Source of the DNA: Kitasatospora sp. MMS16-BH015 | GTDB taxonomy: Bacteria > Actinomycetota > Actinomycetes > Streptomycetales > Streptomycetaceae | Reading direction: 5' to 3' | DNA: 64,000 bases | Assembly: GCF_002943525.1 (NCBI RefSeq) | Contig: NZ_CP025394.1 | Location: 8,819,001-8,883,000, forward strand | In this document: piece after piece, positions 19,314-27,727 of the stretch | How positions within the stretch are numbered: the stretch's first letter is position 1 | How the letters are laid out: each line of letters starts with the position of its first letter | Made by a program: the position numbers and the translations under genes | The notes under the pieces: generated by a model | Database searches by the model: none | The model's input: only the letters and a program-made list of their open reading frames with translations | What the model was told of the DNA's origin: nothing

Positions 19314-20144
19314 GCATCCCCGCCCTGCCCCGCCGGTCTCCGCGCCGAGGGCGGCGAGCAGGCGCAGGCCGTCTTCGGCGGGGGTGCCGGGGAGGGCGGA
19401 GAGGACGACCAGCTCCAGGCCGGAGCCGTCGGGGAGGGAGAAGTTCTCCTGGTGGAGTTCGAGCCGGCCGACCATGGGGTGGTGGTAGGTCTTGCGGCCG
19501 TGGGTGCGCGCGCGGACGTCGGCGCGGGCCCAGAGGCGGCGGAAGCGGTCGCTGCCCATCGCCAACTCGCCGATCAGCGAGGCGAGTTTCCGGTCGTCCG
19601 GGTACTGGCCGGCGGCGAGCCGGAGGTGGCCGACCACGTCCAGGATGCAGTCGTCCCAGTCGGCGTAGATGCCGCGGTCGGCCTCCTCCAGGAAGATGTG
19701 CCGGGCGATGTTGAGCCCGGGCAGGTGCGAGCGGCTGTAGAGCAGCCGGGCGAGCTGGTTGCCGGCCAGCACGTCCAGCCGATGGTCCATCACGAAGGCG
19801 GCCGCGCTGGGCACCAGGTCGAGCACCCGCAGCAGCTCGGGCCGGACCCGCCCGCTCGGGGCCTTGGCCCGGCGGCGGGGCTGGCGGGCCAGCCGGTGCA
19901 GGTGCCCGCGCTCGATCTCGTCCAGGCCGAGGATGCCGGCCAGCGCGTCCAGCACCTGCTCGGAGGGCTGGGTGGCCCGGCCCTGCTCCAGCCGCACGTA
20001 GTAGTCGACGCTGACCCCGGACAGGTGCGCGACCTCCTCGCGCCGCAGCCCCTCGACCCGGCGCCGGCTGTCGGTGGTGATGCCGACCGAGGCCGGATCG
20101 ACCCGAGCACGCCGGGTCCGCAGGAAGCCCGCAAGATCGTCCAT
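19215..20144 (-). CDS. XRE-family (MmyB-like) regulator with aberrant C-terminal extension
   Basis: A 309-residue regulator starting at ATG 20144. An N-terminal helix-turn-helix (about 20-80) contains GLRREEVAHLSGVSVDYYVRLEQGR. The MmyB-like ligand-binding domain (about 105-265) has the usual NIARHIF, DDRKLASLIGELA and RTHGRKTYHHP. Family members normally end near LRLLAALGA. Here the frame runs on for about 44 Gly/Arg/Pro-rich residues, antisense to a probable gene remnant, suggesting loss of the original stop through a deletion. It is divergent from an NAD(P)H oxidoreductase, which it probably controls, and shares an upstream 18-base motif with the XRE gene at 49234. Confidence 0.85.
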   Translation of the reverse strand: MDDLAGFLRTRRARVDPASVGITTDSRRRVEGLRREEVAHLSGVSVDYYVRLEQGRATQPSEQVLDALAGILGLDEIERGHLHRLARQPRRRAKAPSGRVRPELLRVLDLVPSAAAFVMDHRLDVLAGNQLARLLYSRSHLPGLNIARHIFLEEADRGIYADWDDCILDVVGHLRLAAGQYPDDRKLASLIGELAMGSDRFRRLWARADVRARTHGRKTYHHPMVGRLELHQENFSLPDGSGLELVVLSALPGTPAEDGLRLLAALGAETGGAGRGCSGRLHRERTVGGDPGIVQDPGAGDGVLPPAAR

Positions 20145-20178
20145 GCGCTCCAGTATGACCGCGAACGGCCCCGCCGAA

Positions 20179-20196
20179 GGTGGCCCTGCCAGTACC
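20179..20196 (-). promoter_or_regulatory. 18-base motif shared by both XRE regulator promoters
   Basis: On the minus strand the sequence is GGTACTGGCAGGGCCACC, ending 35 bases before the regulator's ATG. The identical 18 bases occur at 49173-49190 in the same orientation, 44 bases before the other MmyB-like regulator gene. The core TGGC-AGG-GCCA is palindromic. A conserved operator for this regulator family is inferred. Confidence 0.6.
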
Positions 20197-20306
20197 AGGA
20201 ACCCGGGTCCGACGGAAGCGGCGCCCCTGAACGGCGAGCCCCTCGGCACGAAGAATCGGAGCCGTCCTCGGAACGCTCCGGGGCCGACCCTGCGAAGGAG
20301 CCAGTC

Positions 20307-21086
20307 GTGAAGACCCTGATCGTGTACGCCCACCCCGAGCCCGACTCGCTCAACGGAGCGCTCAAGGACCTGGCGGTGAGCACCCTGGAGGCTGCCGGCC
20401 ACGAGGTGCGGGTGAGTGATCTGTACGCGATGGAGTGGAAGGCGGTGGTGGACGCGGCGGACTACGGACCGTCCGCCTCAAGCCCGTTGAAGGTGGCGCG
20501 GGATTCGGGCCGGGCCTTCGACAGCGGCACGCTCACCCCCGACGTGCTGGCCGAGCAGGAGAAGCTGCGCTGGGCCGACACCGTCATCCTGCAGTTCCCG
20601 CTCTGGTGGTACTCGATGCCCGCGATCCTCAAGGGCTGGGTGGACCGGGTCCTCACCCGGCAGTTCGGCTACGGGGTGGGCGAGTACAGCGCCACCAAGT
20701 ACGGCGAGCGGTTCGGCGAGGGCGCGCTGGCCGGGCGCCGGGCCCTGCTCTCGGTCACCGTCGGCGGCCCGGAGTCGCACTACGCCGCGCGGGGCATCAA
20801 CGGCCCGATCGACGACCTTCTCTTCCCGATCCAGCACGGCATCCTCTACCACCCGGGCATCGAGGTGCTGCCGCCCTTCGTGCTCTACCGCGCCGACCGG
20901 CTGACCTCCGAGGAGTACCGGGACGCGGCCAAGGCCTGGCAGGAGCGGCTGCTCACCCTGGAGACGACCGAGCCGATCGCCTACCGGCGGCAGAACTTCG
21001 GCGAGTACGAGATCCCCGCGCTCACCTTGAAGGAGGGACTGGAGTCGACCGGGCGCAGCGGATTCGGGCTGCACGTGCGCAGTTGA
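20307..21086 (+). CDS. NAD(P)H dehydrogenase (quinone), flavodoxin-like fold
   Basis: A 259-residue cytoplasmic flavoprotein starting at GTG 20307, with GAAGGAG seven bases upstream. VKTLIVYAHPEPDSLNGAL is the N-terminal flavin-binding strand-loop of the KefF/MdaB/NQO1 family. ADTVILQFPLWWYSMPAILKGW is the central isoalloxazine-contacting segment, and LLSVTVGGPESHY the third flavin loop. It reduces quinones or other electrophiles with two electrons from NAD(P)H. It is divergent from an XRE regulator, which probably derepresses it under electrophile or redox stress. Confidence 0.9.
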   Translation: MKTLIVYAHPEPDSLNGALKDLAVSTLEAAGHEVRVSDLYAMEWKAVVDAADYGPSASSPLKVARDSGRAFDSGTLTPDVLAEQEKLRWADTVILQFPLWWYSMPAILKGWVDRVLTRQFGYGVGEYSATKYGERFGEGALAGRRALLSVTVGGPESHYAARGINGPIDDLLFPIQHGILYHPGIEVLPPFVLYRADRLTSEEYRDAAKAWQERLLTLETTEPIAYRRQNFGEYEIPALTLKEGLESTGRSGFGLHVRS

Positions 21087-21120
21087 GGGGTGGGGACGGG
21101 GGACGGGTGAGACGGCGGGC

Positions 21121-21156
21121 GGGTCCTTGGCCGGCACCGGTTCCGGCCAAGGACCC
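21121..21156. terminator. Perfect 14-bp bidirectional terminator hairpin
   Basis: GGGTCCTTGGCCGG (21121-21134) and CCGGCCAAGGACCC (21143-21156) are perfectly complementary with an eight-base loop. It sits between the convergent oxidoreductase and BP74-like genes. Confidence 0.8.
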
Positions 21157-21164
21157 CGGCGGGA

Positions 21165-21632
21165 TTACGGGTTCTTGATCTCGCGGGTCACCTTCGAGCC
21201 CCACGGGCACCAGCGGTTGCCGGGCAGCAGGGCGCCGCCGACCTCGCTCAGGTGGTCGTTGACGTAGGAGATGCTGGCGTCGCAGACCTCGGTGGCCATG
21301 CTGAAGAAGGAGATCGAGTTCGGGGCGAGCTGGTACTTCCAGGGCGAGTTGTACCAGGCCGGGGTCTTCACGACCGTGCCCATCACGCTGACGGCCTCGG
21401 TCTCGGTGCCGTTGACGATGTTCCGGGCCTGCTGGATCTTGGCCGGGTCGGTCAGCTTGATGACGAACGTCTCGGGACCGTCGACGAATTCGAAGTAGGC
21501 GGGCGCCGCGGTGGCGGCCGGCTGGGTGGTGGCGTTGGTGCTGGTCTGCGCGGCGATGGCGGGTTGCGCCAGCGCCAGGGTGACCATCGAGACCGCCGCG
21601 AGGGTACCGGCCTTGGTGAGGGTACGTCGCAT
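21165..21632 (-). CDS. Secreted BP74-like (calmodulin-binding-protein-annotated) domain protein
   Basis: A 155-residue exported protein from ATG 21632, with AGGAGG ten bases upstream. The signal peptide ends near AIAAQT. The mature part has YFEFVDGPETFVIKLTDP, then QARNIVNGTETEAVSVMGTV and a C-terminal NDHLSEVGGALLPGNRWCPW. This is the pattern I associate with the BP74 N-terminal domain that Streptomyces genomes label calmodulin-binding protein. Two cysteines (VCDAS and RWCPW) may form a disulfide. Physiological role unknown; it probably acts outside the cell. Confidence 0.7.
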   Translation of the reverse strand: MRRTLTKAGTLAAVSMVTLALAQPAIAAQTSTNATTQPAATAAPAYFEFVDGPETFVIKLTDPAKIQQARNIVNGTETEAVSVMGTVVKTPAWYNSPWKYQLAPNSISFFSMATEVCDASISYVNDHLSEVGGALLPGNRWCPWGSKVTREIKNP

Positions 21633-21975
21633 TGTCTGGACCTCCTGTGAGTGGCGGGCCGCGTCCACGACCCGTCTGCCACGAACCGTAGGCAGCTCGG
21701 AGATCGAAATGCGAGGGAGATCGCCAAGACTTCCCCTCCGTACGCCAATGCCTTGGCAAAGCCTGCCCCATCGGGCCGTTGTCACCGGAGTCGGAAACCG
21801 GCGGAGCTGACCGGACGTCAGTAGTCGTTGGGGTGGAGTCCATCGTGCCCGGGCGACAGGAATTCACTTCGCGGACGAGCTGTGGCCACCTCCCTTTCAC
21901 GGCACTGCCCGCCGACCGTGGTCGACGGGCAGTCACCGCGCGTAGAATCGAGCGCCGAAGAAATCAGGGCCGAGA
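21633..21975. other. Intergenic region between two minus-strand secreted-protein genes
   Basis: 343 bases. Its left part must hold the BP74-like gene's promoter, though no convincing hexamer pair was identified. Its right part holds the terminator of the ribonuclease gene (21905-21932). No coding signal was seen. Confidence 0.5.
21905..21932 (-). terminator. Terminator hairpin after the ribonuclease gene
   Basis: CTGCCCG (21905-21911) pairs with CGGGCAG (21926-21932), and inside it CGACC (21913-21917) pairs with GGTCG (21920-21924). One mismatch separates the two helices. Confidence 0.65.
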
Positions 21976-22383
21976 TCAGAGCTGGTAGAAGTCGGCGTAG
22001 TGGTCCGGGGAGTAGTAGACGGCGCCGGTGGTGAAGTCGACGACGATCCGGACGGCGTCGCGGTGGGCGCCGCAGCTGCGGGGGTAGACGTCGTACTCGT
22101 AGTAGGTGTCGCCGGAGGGGAGTTCACCCTCGTAGTTGGAGAACTGGCCGCCCGCGTAGCTGCACTGGCCGTTCGGCCAGTCGTACCAGCCGCGGCTGGT
22201 CGGGTAGCCCAGGTCGGACCAGGTCGAGTTGGCGTTGGCGGCAGTGGAACAGCCGGAGACGTTGCAGGAGCCGTAGACGGCCGCGTTGGCCGCCGGGCTG
22301 GCGATCACCGAGAGGCCGAGTACGGACGTGACGGCGGCGAGCATGACGCCGGCGCGCTTGGACCAAGAGAGCTGGGTGGACAT
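21976..22383 (-). CDS. Secreted guanyl-specific ribonuclease, RNase Sa/barnase-like
   Basis: A 135-residue exported protein from ATG 22383, preceded by CGGAGG. The signal peptide ends at ANAAVYG. The catalytic core aligns by eye with RNase Sa: QFSNYEGELP matches FQNRESVLP, YYEYDV gives the general-base Glu (E54 in RNase Sa), RDAVRI gives Arg65 and Arg69, and PDHYADFYQL gives His85. All four catalytic positions are therefore present. Extra cysteines (GSCNVSGCS, NGQCSY, RSCGA) suggest two disulfides. It should cleave extracellular RNA after G. No barstar-like inhibitor gene is next to it, which fits a Sec-exported enzyme. Confidence 0.75.
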   Translation of the reverse strand: MSTQLSWSKRAGVMLAAVTSVLGLSVIASPAANAAVYGSCNVSGCSTAANANSTWSDLGYPTSRGWYDWPNGQCSYAGGQFSNYEGELPSGDTYYEYDVYPRSCGAHRDAVRIVVDFTTGAVYYSPDHYADFYQL

Positions 22384-22511
22384 CTGTACCTCCGAGTAGC
22401 TTTGCGGACTGACCGTCACCCTCCCGGCTGATTCTGGCCTTTCGATGTACCGCCGGTTACCGGTTGCGGTCGGTTGGCCCTCGAATTCGCCATGCTCATG
22501 CCGCGATCTGG

Positions 22512-24872
22512 TCAACGGCGGGTGGGCGGCCGTGGCTGCTGCTCGTTCTGGTCGGTGGCGAAGTGCCGCTTCGAGCCGCGGTGCCAGAGCAAGAGGAGAG
22601 CGGTGAGCGCGGTGAGGGCGAGCACCGCGCAGCAGGCGGTCAACGGGAGGTCGGCGGGTGTGAGCAGGGCCCGGAGTGAGGCGGCGACCGTCATCAGGCT
22701 GCCGGTGACCGTGGCGGCCACCCGGCCCCGAGGGTGGCCGCGCCGGCACTGCGTGGCCACCCAGACCCAGCAGGCCAGCGCGATGACCGCCGTCAGCGCG
22801 ACGGCGACCGCACCCAGGGCGCTGGACGTCTGCCGGAGTTGCCCGTTGATGTCATCCGTGGAGGCGGCGGGGGCCTGGGCCGCGTGCAGGAGGCGGAAGG
22901 TGAGCAGGTACCCGGCCAGCGTGAGGGCCGCCATCCCGGCGGCCATCAGCAGGACGGCGGCCTGCACCGTCCGGGGCACCTCTCGCCAGCTGGTCCGGTG
23001 CCGCTCCGGTCCGAGCTTCGGCAGGGTGCCGGGCGGCGGCTCCTCGGCAAGTGGTGGCGGCTCCGCGGCGGGTGGGGGCGGAGCCGTCGGCGGCGGCTCC
23101 CGGGTCGGATCGAAGTACCTCAGGGACTCGCCGCGCCAGAGCAGGACGACCGAGGCGAGGGCGGGCGCGAGGAAGAGGACAGTGAGCGCGCGCGGGCCGG
23201 CGCCCTGGATCCGGCCGATGACCAGCAGCGTGACCAGGAATCCGATGCCTAGCGCGACGGTGGCGGCGCTGCGGGCGCGGGCGCTGCCGCGCGCGCAGAG
23301 CCAGGTGATCGGCAGCCAGCCCGCGAAGGAGACCGTCAACTCCACGGCCAGCAGCGCGGCGAAGGAGTCGACGGTCTGCGGGTAGGTGGCCAGTTGCTCG
23401 CTGCGGCGGACCAGGTGGGCGAGCTGGACGGTCGCGGGGAGGTAGAGCAGCATCGCCGACACCATGAGGCCGATCGCCCAGCGGACGGTGGCGGGAGTGG
23501 CCGGCCGGTGCGGTGCCGTCGGCTGGATGGCGGGGGAGACTTGCCGGTCCGGGTAGCCGCGCTCGGCGTGCGCCATCGCCCGCATGATCGCGACGGCGTA
23601 CGTCCACTCCGTGCGCTGCGCGGCGCCCCAGACCGACCAGCCCTCGTCGGGGAGGTACAGCAGTACGTGCGCCGCGCCTGTCGGGTTGAGTTCGTAGATA
23701 CCCTGGAAGACGGGCCAACCATTGACGAAGCAACAGAACTCGCCCCACCGTTCGGCGACGTCGGCCTGCGGCGGGCGACGCAGCAGGAGGCTGCGGATCG
23801 TCGTCCACGGAGTCCACGGGCGGTCCGGCGGGACGAGCAGGACGAGGGGGTGCGGCGGCATCCGCTCACCGATCATCTGTAATTCGTACTGGAAGCCGTC
23901 CCCCAGCTTCACCGGCGCGGCGGAGAGCACCACGGCACGGCTGGCTCGCGCGTACTGCTCGATCTCCACCTTCCACCGGTCTCGTGGGAAGGTGGAGAGG
24001 AACAGCTTGGCTGCGCCCAGGCTGGCCAGCCCGGCGGCGCTCGGGTCGTTGCCGGCCACCAGGGGGCCGAAGTGCTGGAAGCGCCAGGCGACCACCTCCT
24101 CGAACGGGAGCCGCCGCCGGAAGGACAGCGCGGTGATCAGGCCGCGCCGGTTGACCGGCCCGGCCCGGAGCTCGACGGCGTCGTCCTGGAAGGTGCGCAG
24201 GTAGAGGAAGTAGGGCCGCGGATCGGCGGCGAGCACCGCCGTGACCTGGGGCGAGCGGTGCCGGAGGGCCCACTGGTCGATCCGGCGGAGGACCCGGGCG
24301 TAGGCGAGGAGCAGCAGCCACCCCACGGCCACCGCGAGCAGGCCGAGGAGGTCGAGTGAGCCGCTCAGGAGTCCCAGGACGGGGACGGCGGTCAGGGCCG
24401 CCACGACCGGCACCAGGTAGACGAGCACCGGATAGAAGATCAGCCCGGCACCGGTCCGGGCCAGTGAACCGCTCAGGGAGTGCCGGTCCCGTGCCCCGCT
24501 GCCGCGCGGCGGGGAGTACATGGGGTGGGCCAGCCGGCGGCAGAGCGGCGTGAGGGCGAGGCCCAGCACCACCGAGCCGGGCACCAGCAGGTACCACGCG
24601 CCGCTGCCGTCGCCGTCCGGCTCACGGAGCCGGGTGACCAGGAAGAAGAAGGCCAGATAGCCCCCGGCGATCAGCAGCCCCCGCCGGGTCAGCACCACCA
24701 GACGCCAGCGCCGGGCCCGGCGTCGCAGCTCTGCCGCCTCGGGTCCGACGTCGTGCCAGTGGGGGGCGGGCCTGGGCACGTACCTCACCCGGTGCCGGTA
24801 GCGGCCGCCGGCGTAGAAGAGCAGGATCCCGGCCGACAGCGCGGCCGTGATCACCCGGCTGATCACGGCCAC
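22512..24872 (-). CDS. Large multi-pass membrane protein with a possible TIR-like domain
   Basis: About 786 residues from GTG 24872, chosen for GGGGAG about eight bases upstream; a TTG at 24974 would add 34 residues. One or two N-terminal and several further membrane segments precede a soluble region (about 230-440) containing RPYFLYLRTFQDD, EEVVAWRFQHFGPLVAGND, LGAAKLFLSTFPRDRWK and RASRAVVLSAAP. This alternation of strand, acidic loop and helix recalls the RSFxDD group of bacterial membrane proteins suspected of a TIR-like fold. More membrane helices and a Pro-rich linker (about 620-650) follow. Function unknown; a signalling or defence role is speculative. Confidence 0.6.
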   Translation of the reverse strand: MAVISRVITAALSAGILLFYAGGRYRHRVRYVPRPAPHWHDVGPEAAELRRRARRWRLVVLTRRGLLIAGGYLAFFFLVTRLREPDGDGSGAWYLLVPGSVVLGLALTPLCRRLAHPMYSPPRGSGARDRHSLSGSLARTGAGLIFYPVLVYLVPVVAALTAVPVLGLLSGSLDLLGLLAVAVGWLLLLAYARVLRRIDQWALRHRSPQVTAVLAADPRPYFLYLRTFQDDAVELRAGPVNRRGLITALSFRRRLPFEEVVAWRFQHFGPLVAGNDPSAAGLASLGAAKLFLSTFPRDRWKVEIEQYARASRAVVLSAAPVKLGDGFQYELQMIGERMPPHPLVLLVPPDRPWTPWTTIRSLLLRRPPQADVAERWGEFCCFVNGWPVFQGIYELNPTGAAHVLLYLPDEGWSVWGAAQRTEWTYAVAIMRAMAHAERGYPDRQVSPAIQPTAPHRPATPATVRWAIGLMVSAMLLYLPATVQLAHLVRRSEQLATYPQTVDSFAALLAVELTVSFAGWLPITWLCARGSARARSAATVALGIGFLVTLLVIGRIQGAGPRALTVLFLAPALASVVLLWRGESLRYFDPTREPPPTAPPPPAAEPPPLAEEPPPGTLPKLGPERHRTSWREVPRTVQAAVLLMAAGMAALTLAGYLLTFRLLHAAQAPAASTDDINGQLRQTSSALGAVAVALTAVIALACWVWVATQCRRGHPRGRVAATVTGSLMTVAASLRALLTPADLPLTACCAVLALTALTALLLLWHRGSKRHFATDQNEQQPRPPTRR

Positions 24873-25129
24873 CCGCCGCTCCCCGGGCGCCCGGCCCGGG
24901 GAGGAGCAGTACGCGGAGCCCGTCTCGGCACATCGGCAGTCTCGCAGCGGCCGCCCGGGGCTGACAAGTATCAACTTCCCCGGAGGCAGGGGGAGATGGG
25001 AGTCTCAGAGGGCGAGGACCGGCCGGGTGGAGAAGTCTTCGTACATGCTCTCGCGGTCGGGCCCGTGGACGAAGTGAGCGGTGGGAAACGGCTCACGCTG
25101 AAGGTGAGCTGGCTGGATATGATCAAGGG

Positions 25130-25786
25130 ATGACGACTGATCAGCGCCTCAAGGAAGCCGAACTCCACTACCACCGGGCCGTGTTCGGCGGTGAGAAGGC
25201 GGCACTGGCCTCGGCCGAGCGGCGGCTCGACGAGGTGGAGGCCGAGCTCGCGCTGACCCGGGGCAAGGTGGTGCACGCCCGCTTCCTCGCGGAACGGGTC
25301 GAGGATGCACGGGAGTTGGAGCTCTTCGAGCGGGCCGCCGAGCTGTATGCGCAGGTGGGTGACGTGCGGGGCGAGGGTGAGGCGGTCCTCTGGATCGGCA
25401 TGTTCCACCAGGTCGTCCGGGACGCGGAGGAGCTCGCGCTGCCGTACTTCCACCGGGCACACGAGCTCGCCGAGGCAGCGGGGGACGACCTGACCCGGTC
25501 CTACGTCCTGCGACACCTCGGCTTCGCCGCCCACATGGCCGGCCGCCTGCCCGAGGCCCGCGCCCACTTCGAGGAGTCCACCCGGCTGCGCCGCGAGCTC
25601 GACTTCCCCGCCGGAGTCGCCGCGAACCTGATCGGGCTCGCGTACCTCGCCGCCCAGGAGGATCGCCGGCCGGAGGCGGCGAGGCTGCTCGCCGAGGCCA
25701 CCGAGTTGGCCACCTCGGCCGATGCGCACGGCGTCCTGGGATGGATCGCCGGAGCCCGGGAGGAGCTGGGCCTGGCGGCCGGCTGA
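25130..25786 (+). CDS. Tetratricopeptide-repeat protein
   Basis: A 218-residue, all-helical soluble protein from ATG 25130. At least three TPR-like helix pairs are visible: ELELFERAAELYAQVGDVRG, ALPYFHRAHELAEAAGDDL and RAHFEESTRLRRELDFPAG, followed by ARLLAEATELATSADAHG. The N-terminal 40 residues form a charged helix. It is probably a scaffold or adaptor; no catalytic motif is present. It reads divergently from the membrane-protein gene. The partner is unknown. Confidence 0.75.
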   Translation: MTTDQRLKEAELHYHRAVFGGEKAALASAERRLDEVEAELALTRGKVVHARFLAERVEDARELELFERAAELYAQVGDVRGEGEAVLWIGMFHQVVRDAEELALPYFHRAHELAEAAGDDLTRSYVLRHLGFAAHMAGRLPEARAHFEESTRLRRELDFPAGVAANLIGLAYLAAQEDRRPEAARLLAEATELATSADAHGVLGWIAGAREELGLAAG

Positions 25787-25839
25787 GCAGCGCGCTGCGG
25801 TTGGATGGACGGATGGGACGTGAACGGGGAGGTAAGCGG

Positions 25840-26103
25840 GTGCCGTTCGGCAGACCGGCGTGGATCGTGGTGCTGGCCACGCCGGACGGCTTCCGTCAGA
25901 GCATCCGGACCGTGGACGGCGGGTTGGTCTGCGGGAAGCTGCCCGGGCTGCCGGTGGACGCGGCGGAGGTGCTGGTCCTGGAGACGGCTGCCGCGATGGT
26001 GCGGGAGCTCGGGACGGAGTTCCACGGGGAGGTGCTGGACGTGGTCTGGGAGGCGGACTCGGCACCCGGCTACTGGCGCGGGCAGGTGCGGCAGCGTTCC
26101 TGA
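25840..26103 (+). CDS. Small conserved-looking hypothetical protein
   Basis: 87 residues from GTG 25840 (VPFGRPAWIVVLATPDG), chosen because GGGGAGG lies about eight bases upstream; ATG 25813 is an alternative. It appears to be a small alpha/beta protein with no membrane segment and no motif I recognise. It follows the TPR gene by about 50 bases on the same strand, so the two may be cotranscribed. Confidence 0.5.
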   Translation: MPFGRPAWIVVLATPDGFRQSIRTVDGGLVCGKLPGLPVDAAEVLVLETAAAMVRELGTEFHGEVLDVVWEADSAPGYWRGQVRQRS

Positions 26104-26151
26104 CCCCGGGAGGTGTCGCTCGGCGGGGTGCCGGGACGAGCGTTCCGCCGG

Positions 26152-27357
26152 TCAGGGCTGCTTCGGGCGGGTGAGGAGGCGGCCGGCCAGACCGGCGGCT
26201 GCGCCCCAGAGGGCGGCGAGGGGGACGGTGATCAGCAGGTCGGGGGTGAGGGAGAGGCCGCCGGTGCCGCCGAGGCCGAGGAGGGAGAGGCCGACGGCGG
26301 CGTGGAGGCGGGTGAGGTGGCTGATCAGGAGCATGGCGAGGGCGAAGGCTGCCGCGAGGTGGGCCGCGTGGCGCCAGTGGGGGAGGGCGAGGGGGCGGGC
26401 ATGGCGGGCGGCGGCCAGGCCGGTGAGGAGGAGGGCTGCGGCGGCGAGGGGGAGGAGGAGCCAGGTGCGGGCGTCCTGCTGGGTGAGGGTGGCGAGGTCG
26501 AGGGTGACGTCGCGGGAGTCGGAGGTGTGCAGGACGGCGGCCAGGGCGTGCGGCATCGGCAGGCCGAGGGCGTCGTCCACGTGGCCGTGCCAGGAGCCGC
26601 CGAGGCCCAGGCCGAGGGCGAGCCAGACGAGGTTGGGCAGGCCGAGCAGGAGGACGGCCAGGGTCTCGCGGGGGTGACCGTCGACGGCCATCGAGACCAG
26701 CCCGGCCAGCAGGCCGAGGCCGCAGTAGGCCAGGAGGAGCTGGAGCACCGCCCGCCCGGCCGGCTGGACGGCCGGCCGATGGTGCACCCAGCCGACCGGC
26801 AGCCCGGCCCGGCGGCTGACCGCGAGGGCGAGCAGCAGGACGACGGCCAGCCAGAACAGGCCGTACCCGAGTGTGGCCGGGAGGCCCACCCGGAAGCCGA
26901 CCACGGGCGCTGCGCCGAAGGCGCCGCCGAGCAGGTCGAGCAGCTGGTCGCCGGTGGAGATGGTGAAGCTGTGGTGGGCCGGGAGGCGGAGCAGCAGGAG
27001 CAGGGCCAGCCAGAGCAGGGCCGTGCGGGCGGCGCGGAGCGCCAGGTCGCGAGGGGGGACCACGGCGTGCAGGCGGAGCGGGCGGAGGAAGAGCGCGCCG
27101 GCGGTGAGGGCACCCGTGAGGGTGACGGAGAGCGGCATCGCGGTCAGCCCGCCGTTGGCCGAGGCGACGAAGGCGGCCGAACCGGTCACGTCCACCGGCA
27201 CCCCGAGCGCGGTCAGCACGGTGGTGGCCAGCATCGCCGGGAACGCGCCGCCCGGTAGCTCCCCGGCATGGGCGGCCCACAGGCCGAGGGCGGCGACGGC
27301 GGTCATGGCCAGCAGCGCACCGAGGGCGGTCAGGAAGGCATCGGCCCAGGCTCTCAC
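26152..27357 (-). CDS. Streptophobe-family integral membrane protein
   Basis: 401 residues from GTG 27357, extremely hydrophobic, with about ten or eleven membrane segments rich in Leu, Ala and Gly. The alternation of long Leu runs with short loops such as GGVPVDVTGSAAF-like and WHGHVDDALGLPMPHAL matches the actinomycete-specific streptophobe family, whose function is unknown. A GGAGGG abuts the GTG too closely to be ideal, so the true start could be slightly downstream. It is convergent with the small gene at 25840. Confidence 0.7.
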   Translation of the reverse strand: MRAWADAFLTALGALLAMTAVAALGLWAAHAGELPGGAFPAMLATTVLTALGVPVDVTGSAAFVASANGGLTAMPLSVTLTGALTAGALFLRPLRLHAVVPPRDLALRAARTALLWLALLLLLRLPAHHSFTISTGDQLLDLLGGAFGAAPVVGFRVGLPATLGYGLFWLAVVLLLALAVSRRAGLPVGWVHHRPAVQPAGRAVLQLLLAYCGLGLLAGLVSMAVDGHPRETLAVLLLGLPNLVWLALGLGLGGSWHGHVDDALGLPMPHALAAVLHTSDSRDVTLDLATLTQQDARTWLLLPLAAAALLLTGLAAARHARPLALPHWRHAAHLAAAFALAMLLISHLTRLHAAVGLSLLGLGGTGGLSLTPDLLITVPLAALWGAAAGLAGRLLTRPKQP

Positions 27358-27497
27358 CCCTCCAGCCTGGGCCAGCGCCGGTCCGTCGGCGACTGGCGGG
27401 GGTGAGGAGGGGGCGTTCGGCTGGCGGTGGTCCCGGTTGTCGGTGGCTCTGGCTGGCGGTCGTCCCGGCTGTCGGTGGTCGGGTGGAGACTGGGGGC

Positions 27498-27710
27498 ATG
27501 TGCCGGAGCATCAAGACCCTCAGACCGCCGATGGCCCCCGAGGTCACCGAGGATGACATTCACGCGGCGGCGTTGCAGTACGTTCGGAAGGTGTCCGGCT
27601 TCCGGGCGCCGGCCGCGCACAACCAGGAGGCCTTCGACCGGGCGGTCCTGGCCGTTACGGACGCGACGCGGGAGCTGCTCGCCGATCTGGTGGTGCGGGG
27701 CGCCTCGTAG
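27498..27710 (+). CDS. DUF2277 family protein
   Basis: 70 residues from ATG 27498. The sequence MCRSIKTLRPPMAPEVTEDD followed by AALQYVRKVSGFRAPAAHNQ is the near-invariant signature of DUF2277, small proteins of unknown function widespread in bacteria. The family is full length here. The N-terminal MCRSIKTL is the most conserved element and its Cys might bind metal or react; that is inference. Confidence 0.9.
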   Translation: MCRSIKTLRPPMAPEVTEDDIHAAALQYVRKVSGFRAPAAHNQEAFDRAVLAVTDATRELLADLVVRGAS

Positions 27711-27727
27711 CGGGCGGCGGCGCCGAG

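Noticed and set aside
24480..25133. Plus-strand frame ending at the TPR gene
   Set aside because: Pro/Gly/Arg shadow of the membrane-protein gene on the other strand.
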